From Climacium dendroides (taxonomy: Eukaryota > Streptophyta > Bryopsida > Hypnales > Climaciaceae): 64,000 bases of DNA. A program made the translations under genes and the position numbers. The stretch covers positions 27,794,001 to 27,858,000 of the forward strand of contig OX467086.1 in assembly GCA_950106755.1 (NCBI GenBank), given 5' to 3'. The notes under the pieces are model-generated. The model did no database searches. It saw only the letters and a program-made list of their open reading frames with translations, and was not told the origin of the DNA. Below are positions 35,821 to 48,900 of this stretch, one piece after another (position 1 is the first letter of the stretch; each line of letters begins with the position of its first letter).

Positions 35821-36185
35821 GGTGACGGGTGAAGAGGCCATGGGGATGGCCCACTTTTGTACAACCCCCCCCAGATGCCCCACCCCTTTTCTTCGGCTTG
35901 TTTTTCAAGCCCCGTGATGCTCAAGTAGTGTAGTGTAGTGGGAACAGGTCTTCCAGACGAGTCCAGCTCTCAGCAGTCACAACTGGCTCCGTCCAATGCA
36001 GACAACTTGACTTTGACATAACTTAAACTTAAGTTAAGTTATGTAGAGAATCATCGAGACTGAGTGCCACCAACAACTACTGTAACTTACAGTAGTAACC
36101 TACTGCACCTCCAAGTGGGTCCCCTCCATCGACACGCGTCATCACCTATATACCCCCCGGAAAAAAATCCAACGGCTGCAAACAA

Positions 36186-36192
36186 TATAAAA
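36186..36192 (+). promoter_or_regulatory. TATA box of the mitochondrial carrier gene
   Basis: TATAAAA sits in a C-rich proximal region, about 30 bp before the C-rich stretch where transcription probably starts (around 36215-36225). It precedes a short leader exon ending at a strong donor, ATG|TAAGT-type GT at 36263. Confidence 0.5.
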
Positions 36193-36262
36193 GTCCGCAC
36201 ACGCCCAACCCCCGCCCCCCGGCCCCCCGGGCCCTGCAATTCAGACCGCTGAGCGCCCTAAT

Positions 36263-37166
36263 GTAAGTCTCTCTCCGATCTCTCCTTCGCTTTCACTGTT
36301 CGCTTCCGTTCCTGCCATCGCTGGTGCCTTTCAGTCTTGCCGCATCTCTCGGGCACCATCCTTTTTCCCGTGCAGTGGAGTCCCTGGCATCATCAGCTTC
36401 AGTTGCTTGCATAAAGCTGAGCTTGGGGGTTTGGTGTCTGGACGCTTCGCCAGGACCGGGACACCTGCCCTGTGGTGGGGTTTCCTTGTGCGCTGGCCTT
36501 TCCGGGAGATTGAACCACTTCGGGTGTTCAGTGGCGGCTTGACGTGGGGGGTTTGGAGTAGCGTGGTGGCATAACAAGTATCTGAATGCACTTGTGGAGA
36601 AAGAGAGAGAGAGAGAGAAAGAGAGGAGCACGGGCAGGTGTTCGTTGCACGGAGTGTTGTTGTGTATGTAGGGTGTGGAGGTGTTTGTGGGGTGCCAGAT
36701 CGTAAGTATTGGAAGCGGAGGTTGAGTCGCCTGGACGGTCAAGGCGTATGTTCGACTGCTGTGTGTGGGTGATGACGTGAGAGTGCGTTGGAAGGGGATT
36801 TCGAGCCTGGGTTGGAAGGTTTTGTAAACTGGGTCCTTCGGATTGTGGGGATTCAGCCCTCCCTGGGGTTGAATTTGATAAGTGGATGACCGACAAAGCG
36901 GCCCCCGTCGGAGGGCTCGCAGAGGGGGAGTCCAGTTCTTTAATGCTGGCGGTCGCTGACGAGAGAGGGTGCAGGCGCTCGGATCACAGCTTGCGCCTGA
37001 ATATTTGCTTCGTCAAGGAGCCAGGCTGATTTGACTACGGGAGGAAGAAGCAAAGGTTTGGGAAGTTGTTAGCGACCTGCGGGCTCGACGCGGAATTCGC
37101 AAATTTCAATTCAATCGTGCAATTCTATTAGTCACGATTTGTTTGAATTTATTGACACATTTGTAG
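36263..37166 (+). other. Leader (5'-UTR) intron of the carrier gene, GC-rich
   Basis: A consensus donor (GTAAGT at 36263) and a pyrimidine-containing acceptor (TTTGTAG ending at 37166) define a ~904-bp intron in the 5' untranslated region. It is markedly richer in GC than the surroundings and contains a (GA)n tract at about 36600-36625. Large introns in the leader of plant housekeeping genes often enhance expression; that role here is inference. Open frames inside it (such as 36293-36742 minus) are composition artefacts. Confidence 0.55.
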
Positions 37167-37245
37167 GTCTGACCGGTACTCCTTAAGTATCTATTGACTA
37201 TTTTTTCATTTGAAAATTTAAAAAATTCGTGAAACGGAATACACG

Positions 37246-39445
37246 ATGGACACACAACAGTCAGGTTATGACTTGGCTTCGGCCCTTGTGGGTGCGCCTC
37301 CGAAGTTAGAGGCAGAGAGGGCGTCATTGCAAGATGTCGTGCTCGGATCTACTCCCACCTATGTGAAGCAGCTGATTGCGGGAGGTGTCGCGGGGGGGTT
37401 ATCAAAGACCGCTGTAGCCCCTTTGGAACGTGTAAAAATTCTGTATCAGGTTAGATGCTACTCCTCTTCCTGAATTAGGTCTTTCAGAACCGCAATTCTT
37501 GGGATGAACTAGAAAGACCGAAGTCTTGCATGAAGGTTCAGTTGCTGGTTGAAGTCAAAGCTCGAGTTAAGAAAATCCTCAGAAGTTTCTAACTGTGTCT
37601 TCCGCTTGGCAGATTAAGCATGGAAACTTCCAATCTATGGGATTATTTCGATCCCTTTCGTGCATTGCGAAATCAGAAGGTCTTCGTGGCCTGTACAAGT
37701 GAGACCCTGACCCATCTTTCTTCTGTGCTTATAATGATTGGAGCTAGGAGTATTATTGTTTCTTTGCTCATTTTTGGACCATAAGATGATGTTTTGGGTA
37801 ACTACGTGATCCGTCATCTATGTTTTTGGTATAGAGAACCACCATGCTTGGTTCTTACATCGTTATTATTGTGTCCAGAGGAAATGGAGCTAGCGTATTG
37901 AGGATCGTCCCCTATGCGGCACTCCATTTTTCTGCGTATGAGCAGTACCGTTATTGGATTATCGATGGAGTCCCCGCTGCAGGAACTGGACCTATTATCG
38001 ACCTGGTGGCTGGCTCTCTGGCTGGAGCGACTGCAGTTTTGTGCACATATCCACTGGATCTTGCCCGAACTCGCCTAGCATATCAAGTGAGTAAATCAAT
38101 CATGGCTCTCTAATTCTGATTTTTTGCCGACTGTTTAGTGTGTTCGTGGAAAGAAATCACAAACTGTCTGTAATCTCAGTGTTCGTTTTTTTGTTAAGAA
38201 TTTGAATATTGAAGTCCTTGCTTGGTATACTTTTTCTGATGCACACAAGCATGGATGTCAATGTGTACATCTTTCATCCCTCAGGTCGGCGGTTTAGGAA
38301 ACCCATCTACTGGTGGATCTGTTCTTCCCACACCATACAAAGGCATTAGGGATGTCTGCACAAGGGTCTTCCAGGAGGGTGGCGTCCGAGGCCTGTATCG
38401 TGGAGTCTGTAAGTGTAGCTCGACATGTACTCGGACCTTTTGTTTTCTTTCTGGTTGATATGCACTGGCTTTGTATTCCAGTACATCTGTGCCCATTCTG
38501 CCTGATCGTCTCTTCCAAGTGATGTGGTGGTGAGGAATTTGTTTGCACTTTTATCGGCCAATGAAATTAAATTGCATATTCGGCTAATGTGCAGGTCCCA
38601 CAATATGGGGTATACTACCGTACGCAGGATTGAAGTTCTTTGTTTACGAAACATTGAAAGGAAACTTGCCTGAAGATTCACGTTCTTCCTTATCTGGAAA
38701 GTTAGTTTGCGGAGCTGCGGCAGGCGTCGTGGGTCAGACTCTCACATATCCTCTGGACGTCGTCCGCCGTCAAATGCAGGTATATTTTCTCTATCGTGTT
38801 TTTCTTTGAGGCTAATTGATTGTGACATGTGGAAGAGATAGTTGCATTGAAAGTGCTTTTACTTGTCTAATCTCTTGCATTAGAAGCCGTGGATCTCTCA
38901 TTTGTGGCGTAGTACCTGCAAATTTTGGAAACATGCTTGTGAACCGTGATCATATCAGTGAAATTTTGGGGTGCTGTATTAGCACTTGGCTGTGATGTCC
39001 CCTAATACTAATTGTTTTCAATTGTTCAGGTGCAATCTGAGAATGCTCTTGTAGGTGCGCAGTACAAAGGGACTCTCGATGGTCTCATCAGCATCGCTCG
39101 AGGGCAAGGGTGGAAGCAACTATTCGCTGGGCTTGGCATCAATTACATGAAGGTGGGCACATGTCTTCGAATCTGCGTCCTGAGGATTAAATGAGAAATA
39201 AAGCAACTTGTCTTTATTAAATGCTTCTTTTTTTTGGTAATCAACGGCTGGTTGCATCTTCTGATTGTATGTATTGAATTTTTGCACACTGAAAAGTTTC
39301 TGAATTTGATGCCGGTGTATCGTTGTTGTATTTCATAACTGAAGAGTCAATCTGTTTATTGCAGTTGGTTCCGTCTGCAGCAATTGGATTTGCGGCGTAC
39401 GACAGCCTCAAAAATACTCTACAGGTCCCTCCTCGTGGATCCTGA
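37246..39445 (+). CDS. Mitochondrial carrier family protein, coenzyme A transporter type, 336 aa
   Basis: Seven coding exons: 37246-37449, 37613-37698, 37879-38086, 38285-38408, 38595-38779, 39030-39152, 39365-39445, all GT-AG, giving an open 1011-nt frame. The three carrier repeats each carry the Px[DE]xx[KR] signature: PLERVK at 59-64, PLDLAR at 155-160 and PLDVVR at 260-265. [42 protein letters not shown] and [15 protein letters not shown] closely match the plant CoA carriers (Arabidopsis CoAc1/CoAc2 type), as does the C-terminal VPPRGS. The product should sit in the inner mitochondrial membrane and import CoA. An N-terminal extension of about 35 residues is longer than I recall in the Arabidopsis proteins. 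Related ADP/ATP-type carriers are the alternative but fit less well. Confidence 0.93.
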
Positions 39446-42400
39446 ATCACAGTTTTTACAAGTTATCTTAGCAAATTTGAGTTGGAACAAATTCCAGGTC
39501 TTCAAAATTCATCGCTCTATTCCGAAGTCGGAGAACTTGTTAATTCATGAGAGAGCTTAGCTTCGTAAGAGTGGGGCCTTCGTCAGGAGGCAATTCTATT
39601 GATGATGGCTTCTCCATACTTGAACGCTGCAATTATGTTCTTTTCATTGGATATTGAAGCAATTTGTGGATGAAAATTGAATGTGACTTTATCTTAAGAT
39701 GCATTTTCGTACTCACTAGTATTTAGGTTTTTCCACGACAAGACATTTTCACAACTCTCTAAGATTGTGACCAAAATGTAGAGTCTCGGTTCATGGGAGA
39801 CTAGGGCTGATTTGGGGTACGCCTGTTTTCAGTCCTTTACCAACTTTACACAATGGATAATGTTCTAATTCAACAACAGGAACCCTGGCCTACTTGTATG
39901 CACCACAATATCAAGTGGACAAGGCATTGGGACCAAATGTTGAATGGAATGGAGGGACTCTTGACTGTTGGAATTTGACTAAGTTGTCGCTTTTTTTTTA
40001 TGAACTGTCTTAATTTTCCCTTACCTGTGTTTTTCATTCTGGTTCTAATCTCCCAGTGAATTTCTCTCTTTATGCAATTAAAATAATTAGGGTTCAAGGT
40101 TTAGAAGAATATTTTAGTTTAGGATTTAGAATACTCTTTGCAGAGCACAGTTTATATTGTGGAAATACATTTGCAATTTTAGAGTGTAATTCCTTCAGCT
40201 CTTTTTTTAATCCAAAATGGTTTCGAGTGTTTTGGGCATCTAGGGTGAAGTATCAGATTTTGTTTTCTTTCTCATTTTTTTGAGATTGGAAATTCAAAGC
40301 ACCGTCTAGGGAATTTAACTCTTAAAGAAGATATGTTATTTTTTTGCTTTTTGACCTCCAACTTGTGCATGTGCAGTTGAACATAGTTTTACTTTGAAAA
40401 TTTGTATACAATACTTCTTTCTAATTTAACCCCTAAAAGCCCAAGGCCTTTTGGGATTTGATTGCCTTACTAAGGTAGAAATCTCAATTTGATTGTTGCA
40501 CCTTTCAAATGCAATTTGTTGAATTCAAATTGAATCTCTAAACTTTGATTGGCTTACAAAAAAATTAATACGTATTGGATTGATCTAAAATTTTATTAAC
40601 TTAAACAAGAAGAGATTGATCTAAAATTTTTATTACTTAAACAAGAAGAGAGAGTGCAAATTTTTCAACAAGTTTTATTGAATTTGGACATTTTATAGAA
40701 AAGTTACAACACTTTGAATTGGACTTAAACTATATGAGAACATTTTTGGTCCCCCGGGGCGTTTAGGGGTTAAGATTCTGCAAATCCAAAGTCTTTTGAT
40801 CTTTTTGCAATGTAGAATTTGAGGTATGGGGTTTGAATGTTCAACAAAGTTACACTACCAAACGCTCAAGTACTCAAGTAACTTGAAAAAAAGCATTATG
40901 TTGTTGTTTGTTCAATCACATCTTACACATACATTGTTTTTAGACCCTATGTTCTTTAGGTGAATATATCAATCAATAATAAGATTTTACAATTATAATT
41001 TTTAAGGAATGAATAAATATTGATTTATATCCTATTTTTATAAAGTAAACTTTTTTTAGCAATTTCAAAGAGTATCTTCTAATTTCTAATCTAAGGAACT
41101 TTGGAATTAAATTAAAATACAGACTTGTACAAAGATTGAAATGTTACTCCATGCATACACTCAATGATTCATATTTTTCTATGGAGGTGGATTTCTTTGG
41201 ATTCTTTTTCAAATTTTCAAAAAGCTTGTTCAACTAAGGTCCGGCAATTTCCTACAAAGAGAAAATTAAATGGCTACTTTAGACTATGAACCAAGAATCA
41301 AACAATTCTATTGGTTGATAGTCAATCTTTAATTTATTCATAGCCTTGTTTAGGGTAGTTGGAATCTTTAATAAGTTCTAAAAAAGGGAAAATCTTGACC
41401 CAAAGTTCCAAGAAAAATATCTTATCCAAAAAGTGCAATTTTTTTCTTGTTTAATATTCACTTTTAAAAGTTGAGTTAGATCATTGGACTTTGAGTACTA
41501 TTTTGACTCAACAATGTCGATGTGCAAGCATGAAAATGCAAGCATGTAAGCCTTGAGTATATGTATAAATATCTTACAACCATTGAAGGTGGTTATAATA
41601 CAAATACCTATAATATAGTTATACTATAATTATATAGTAGAAGGTTTTTGTAATTCAAACTCCTATAATATAGGCACATAGTCTTCTAGGCTCATGAGCC
41701 CACGCTCTTGAGCTCACATAATAGTAACCCTCATTTTAACTCAAGTTTTGCTCTTGATTTAGCAACAATCAAAAATATCCTTTAGAATAGTTTAGGAGTA
41801 GAAATGTTCGATATATAGTATTTCTAAGTTTAGATTTTAAAATGAAATGCAAAACTTGAACATTTTGAAAATCCATAATTATCTAATTTTTTTTATTAGA
41901 AATTAGAAATAGATGAATCTTTATTGTTGTTAATATGAAGATGAGTCTCTAATCACAATGTGTGAATTTTTCAACATTAGAAATAGCTATCCACATCCTT
42001 CAAATAGAATTGAATGTCAAAATAAATTGTTCTATAATGCAAAGAATCTTTCTTTGGAGACTTTTTGACATTTCACTAGAAGATGAGATATACTTCTTTA
42101 GCATTCTTGGAATTTTAATTGAAGTGACCACAAACACTTTATTTATGGCCATATTCTAAAATGTATGCAATTTGAATATTGAAGATTCTAATTGGTTTTA
42201 GAAAAAATTTGTATTAGAATTTTGAAAATTTATATTTCATTCATATGATGTCAAAAAATAGATACTAAAGATGTGTTTCTCAAAAAATTTAAGGGAGTTT
42301 AAAAATACAACCATTCGTAGATGTTTTTAGATATACATACCTTATTGAGATAAGATATAATAGGCAAAGGTAATAGGGAGAGGTAGTCTTTTATGTAAAG

Positions 42401-42915
42401 AAATCATATCTATTGATGTCGACTTCAAAAGAATCATATGTATTATATGATTAATAAGTTTGGGATAGGAGCTCTAGTATGGAATAGTTGGGTAGTAATA
42501 GTATTCATCTCTTGAAATGTACACGATTTGAACATTTTACTTTTTCACTGCATCAACAATGTAAAAATAATTCATATTTCAAGAAGTGGACACTTTTAGT
42601 GACCATTAAATTTCAACTTCAAAAATTCATAGAGAGCATTTTTTCCAAACATTGAGCATGCTAAATTCTTGATCATATTGAAAATTCATTCCCCATAATA
42701 CAAAAATTAGGCCAATATAGTATCTTTTGTCACTCACTCCAAGAAATTCCTTAATTCATATTATTAGATTGAAAATCACCTACATTATTAAACTTTGTTT
42801 TCAAACCATTCCATAGGATCTATTTAACTAATGTAACCGATGATCAAAGAAAACTAACTAAGTTTGCCTAAGTGTATTTCACAATTAAAATGTTGATTTG
42901 CTTATAACATGTCAA
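39446..42915. other. Intergenic region between two convergent genes
   Basis: The first few hundred bases form the 3' end of the carrier transcript. The rest is AT-rich with no gene. 40514-40757 is the downstream copy of the repeat found at 35611-35820, with an internal duplication of ATTGATCTAAAATTTTTATT-ACTTAAACAAGAAGAG. Plus-strand frames around 40056 and 41962 show no family resemblance. Confidence 0.5.
40514..40757 (+). repeat. Downstream direct copy of the repeat at 35611-35820
   Basis: Shared landmarks in order: TTG-TGAA-TCAAATTGAA, CTCTAAACTTTGATTGGCTTACAAAAAAAT, ATTGGATTGAT, AATTTTTCAACA-GT, TTATTGAATT, AAAAGTTACAACACTTTGAATTGG, ACATTTTTGGTCCC. The copy carries an extra internal duplication, making it slightly longer. 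Confidence 0.7.
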
Positions 42916-45900
42916 TCAAATATCATCACTTTCAAGGTCCTTGAAGGAAAGGGGCATAAATCGGTAGCCATCTCCAACATAGAATTTGTTCTGAAACTCC
43001 ACCCAATGCAATCTCAAAGCATGCAAGAAAGCACTAAGAGACTCCATTATCAGGAGTACAAGAATAGTGACCAATGCAAACATGACCAATCCAATGACCC
43101 TTACAAAAGGATTTGCATACCTGCCAAATGCAACAACTAATTTACATTATTAATGCCATCCTTAGTCATGAGACAAATTAATATGTCCATTGAGAACTTA
43201 AAAGGCCTAAGAAGATATTAAGATTTGCACATACAATGTATAAAAGAAAGAATGATTCAACTCTAGGAGAAAAGTTAAGGAACTTACGAGAATGAAAGTA
43301 AGAGGAATTTTTCAAAAAACACAGCAGAAAGTTGTGCATGAGCTAGACTGCATCCACCAACATAAAATTTAGATAATCATAGTGTATTGAAGTCTTGGGG
43401 AGGCCACTTACAAAACATTTAACATACTGTGCAAATCAATTGAAGGTATTATTAATTGTTTCATAGCTAACTTTTGTAAATATTTATAAGATAAATACAC
43501 CCTAAATAATTGTCAATCTTGTGTTTTAAAATAAGAAGTGATATATAAACAAGTGACTCATAAAATATTGAACATAAGTAGAGAAAAACTTCCACTCATA
43601 ATGCCACATGCTAATGTTTCACTAATTAATTGATCAACTTGAGGTCTTCTTTGTAATTTATAAATTTTCATTGATTGATTGGTCAAATAACAAGCATTTC
43701 ACACAAAAGATAGACTCATACATGTACAAAGGGAAGTTTAATGTACAACAACAAGTATCAAAATACCTTAGCACATAGAGAAGTATGATATAATGTTGTT
43801 TCAAAGAAAAAATTATATGTGTACTTATTAATATTGAGTGGAACAAAAGACAAATTACAAGTTGAGAAGATTTCAAAAGGTTAGGCAAAGTATGGTACTA
43901 AGTGTAGGTGTGAGTCACTTCCTAACAAACATTTATGATTGAACTTTAATTTAGTGGCACTATGAATATTATGTAACTCGTAATCTTCATCTAATACTCA
44001 AGTTAATTCAATTTTTGCAAGTCACACTAATTGTTTTATATTGCATTATTCTATTAGAAAATATTTTATTTTTTTATTACTTCAATAAATATTTAGAAAT
44101 GAAGTAAATATCTTCTTTGTCCAAAAATCATTAAAACTTTGAAAATAAAATTTGTTCTAGAAAAAAAATGCAATATAAAACTTTTGGTTAGCAAATTTGG
44201 ATGCTAATTGATGCATCAATTTGCTATATAAACTTGTCTATATATCAAATGTTTGAAAAATATCCAATTGAGGGATCTAAAAAGAAAGGCTTGCAAATAT
44301 CTTTGTTTGGTCCCTTGCTTATATTATATTTTCAAGGAGAGACATAAAAATTTGAAATCATACCTCAATGCCCAAAGTCGCAAGTAGGAGGCAGTATTAG
44401 AGACTGCTCCCAACACAAATTCAATTGTGTGGATCATTTGATGCACAAACACCTCGTTGAAGTTGAAATCATCTTCATCATGTTCCAAGTCAACAGATTC
44501 GGTATCTGAACCTCCTAAGACACCATATGCACGACCTTGCAACTTCTGTTCTTTTTCCAAACAAGTTGGTGCTTGTCAACTATTATGCAAGGTTGGAAAA
44601 CATTCATTTTTTCCATCACCAAAAAGACAATGTCAAGATTATTTCATATTCAAGATATTATATCTTAATAATTCGATAAATTTCGACTTTAAAGGAGATC
44701 AAAATGAAAAGCATACTTGCTTGTGTTGTTTTCTCAACTTTAAAGGCTTTGGAAAAAGCATCCAAGGCACTGCCACCAATGCTATCATCACCAGCATTTG
44801 CTAGCACCAATAAAACATAGCATCATCACACTGTTCCTATACAATTGGAGGTTGAAAATTTGATGTAATGAGAGACATTTGAGATAATATAGCAAGAAAC
44901 TTAGTAAAAAGATTAAAAAATAAGGAGAATCAATTTTGCTAAAGAAGGAAACAACTACTATGGTGTCACTTTATGTGTTTAGCTTTTCTTTTCTTTGTAT
45001 GATGCAATTCTAGCAATGGCCTTGTGAGTTTCAAATTGTAGATTAAAAAACTTGTGGATGAACTTTGATGAGGTTAATGTGATACCTGAAAGTACGTTTG
45101 ACCCCAAAAGAGTTCATTCTCCCCAAGCGGTTCACTGGGGCTTAAAAACATATAGATCATGACATGGTAGAGGTCCGGTTTGCTTCCTTGACACCATTTA
45201 ATAAGGATGAGCATGGATAGGTAACCAAATAGGGAGTTAAGGAAAAACATTTGAGGAACAAATTGGTACCTATCACAAATGACTCCTTCAGAATATGAAT
45301 CTTTTCACATGTAACATCCACAAAAGAAAGTGGTATTGCTTGTCATTGCCTTCACGCAATCAATTTACTAAACAACATCATGTTGAATGAAATTATTTGT
45401 GACTTTTCTAATTATTTAAGTCTAGACAATTGCTCCAAAATCTCTACTAAGAATTTAGAGCAATATTTGTAATTTAAGTCATTTAAGTGTTAATGGCTAA
45501 TAATAGTATGAATTGACTATAGTATACATTAAAAAACAAGAAAGAATATCTAACCAAAGTCTTATTTTCTAAGAAAAAGATTTTGGGCTTAAAAAGAGGA
45601 GTGTACTGGACTCAATGTAAATTAATGTTGTGATACTAACCTTGAGGGAAATAACCTCACCAGAAATCAAGCTTGCTATGATTGAAATCCGCATTCCACC
45701 AACTAAGAAGTAGGCCCAAATTCATCTGAGAAACTCCCATTAAAATAGACATTTTCATTTTTAAGGAGTTGGTAAAGGGTAACTCTGTCCTTGTATTATG
45801 CCAAGCTGGATCAAGACCAACTGGATATGGTAGGTTTGACCACTTGATAAGCCCAGTTGTTGAAACATTGCTGCACTAGATTGGAATATCTATACTAATT

Positions 45901-48900
45901 AAATTCTTAATGTAAATTCTTTGGAGGTACTTCAAAGCACATGTCATGCATGGATGATGAAAGTATTTACATACTTTTTATTAATATACAATAAAATTAT
46001 TTTAGCACAATATCAATTGATTAAATTACAATCACTTAAAAAATATTCTTTGCTTAATCTAAAATCCTTGTAGAATGGATGATCTATAATATTCAACATC
46101 AAAAAGTTAAGATCCCTCTCCAATCACCTCAACCTTTATGCTAAAATATACCTGCAATCGTCGTCACTACACGAGTATGCTGAATCCCAAAGTAGTATAG
46201 GAACTGAAAAGAACTCATTATATATGAAACCTGTATATATTGAAAAGATAGACATCAAGAGGATGACATATCGCCCTCCATACACCATAGTCATGATGTC
46301 TCCAAGTTTCTGGACACATTACACACAAAGCATTGTCAGAGAAGTTCACAATTCATATACGTCAACTTTAGAAGATGAAATTGTAGAAGAGGACATGGAT
46401 TTGTATTAGACATACTTGAGACTCAAAATGCTTTTCTTTCAAGATTATATACAAAACTGCACCAAGGAGTGCAATGCCATGGCCCCAATCGCCAAACATG
46501 ACAGCAAAGAGGAAAGGAAAAGTAACTATTGTGAAACATCCAGGGTTTGCTTCTTGGTACCTTGCCACCCTATATAAAAATGACAAATTGTCAGTACTAA
46601 TCAAAACTTGTCACAAATTTTTGCACTTATAGATGATATTTAATAATTTAAGGTACCATTCCACATTACCCATATGCATCCACAATCTCTTGAAAGGCTG
46701 CTGTGAATTTATTGGTTTTATAAAAGGTTGGAGGTGATTCTTTAGTCTGCATAATTTGGAAGATAGTATTTAGCGGAGACTTGCTATCAATTGTTGCCCT
46801 TTGTAGAGCATCTTCAATCTGAGCCTCGTACATGATGTATACCAAAATGAAGGGTAGTTAGAGCAAATAGTAAGATCAAATAATATTGTAAAAGGATGTC
46901 AATGTCAAGCCTACATTCAAAACTAGTGAGGTAAGAATGAATTCTACAAGTGACAAAGGATTTTAGCAAAAACAACTTCATATAAAAAGGTCATAATATA
47001 GTAATATGACCCTCAATAACTTAACACAAAGAGCAAATTGGCCTTAGATAAATAAATCTAATATTATCATTAAAAAAAACTTGAAGAGAACCCAGCTAGC
47101 ACATGAGAATAAGTTGTAACTCAATAATACTAACCTGGGGCTTAGTTTTCATTGGGCACCAACCCTCAGCTACAAGACATTTGCTTGTGACATCAATACT
47201 CAACATGTTTAGTGCACAATAAATTGTTTTCTCTTTCTTTACCTTGAATATGAAAATACCAACTATGTTAATTTAGTAAAGAACAAGTGACTTTTAAAAT
47301 GTCTAAACATTGTTCTAAAGCAAATGTATAAGTTCAATAACTATAAAAATTGCAAATTATTTCCTATTGTTCATGTTGATTACAACCTAGAATAGCTCCA
47401 AATACCATATGAAGATTTTTAGGTCCTTCAAGTTGTGCAAGATCTTTTGAACCCCAATGCCACTAGGTGCCTCTAATAGAAAACTTATTATGTGTTCAAA
47501 GTACTTCAACATCTCTCTTCTATCATGTCTACTACACACTTAAGTATGAATTCTTAGATCACACTTCCAACTTAGCCAAGACCAACAATCTAGACAATGA
47601 TGTAAGCAACTCCATCTTCAATGCAAAAACTACAACCAAATCCAAAGCCTTTATGTTCATAGATGGATTTCCTGAATGAACATTCTAACAACAATTTTTG
47701 TAAGTAGTAACAAAAATAATATTGTCAGTTTTCATTCATCTTTTATTTTATATAAAAATCTATTTTTCCAAATTGCTACTCATTTGAGTGCCATTTTTCA
47801 TTTTTAGAGCATTACAAATTAGCTTATTTACTTATACTGACACCTCAAAAGAGTGAACTTATTTTACCATAGCAATATCCTCAACAAGTATTGAGTTCAC
47901 CTCATTACTTCCAATAAATTTTCTAATGTATATGAGTTTGAAACAAGATATCAAAACAAGAACCATAAAAATGATTCCTCATTTTGTCTTCTACAAATCA
48001 GATTTGTTTTGAATATGTCTTCCTTAGATATGTCTTGGATACAAAACATTTGCTAGAGGAAAATAAAATTTACCATGGAAATCCAATAGTCAAGGTTGTA
48101 ACCAATGTTGGTCAACACATTTTGTCGATGAACAATACCAGCATTTAGTATCGCTTGAAGCTCAGACAATCTTGATGATACCTGTTCCACCATTTTTTTG
48201 TAATTTTATGTTGTCAAATTTTCTTCAAGGGTTCCTTTTAGATAGTAATCAAACACAGGAAATCCGTCCTACTAGAACTATTACAGATTATGGTAGGAAA
48301 AACATTGAGTGACGATTAGTTGATTATGCCAGAATAAACGAAGGGAAGTTACCTCTATCTTCTTACACACAATGAAAATCTCTCATAATAGAATATAGGA
48401 AATCTAGCACACAATTTAGTTAGGTGCTCTTTTTGAATTTTCTTATAATAATTTGTTGACCTTTCCTAATATTATAAAATATAGGTCAACACACCTCCAC
48501 TTTCATTTGGCGTTCTCGTGCAACATCCTCTGGAAACGGATAGCGGTTGACTCCAAAAGCCTCACATATTTTTGTAATCTTGGTACGTGCTCGTTCACTT
48601 GAAAAGAATAATATGAACACCACTTTTTCAATCTGTGCAGGCACTAGACAAAAAAAATGTGTTGCGTTGTTTACAATCAATTGTCTAAACAAAAAACATA
48701 TTAGACTTAATAAGGACAAATGCTGAAAACATGTTATATTGTGGATACAAGTGAATCATGACATCTAGTCTGTACATATTTGAGAACAACCAAAACTCAA
48801 CTAGATTTACATTGTCTATGCTAATATATCTAGACATATCCATAAATTATTAAATTACTCGATCTGAGTAACATGTGAAAGCACCACTGGAATAAAAAAA

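Noticed and set aside
36293..36896. Long minus-strand frames (149 and 122 codons) upstream of the carrier
   Set aside because: They fall in a GC-rich leader intron, have Pro/Ser/His-rich composition and no family resemblance.
47467..47679. Plus-strand frame of 70 codons
   Set aside because: Sits within an intron of the V-ATPase subunit a gene on the other strand, with no family support.
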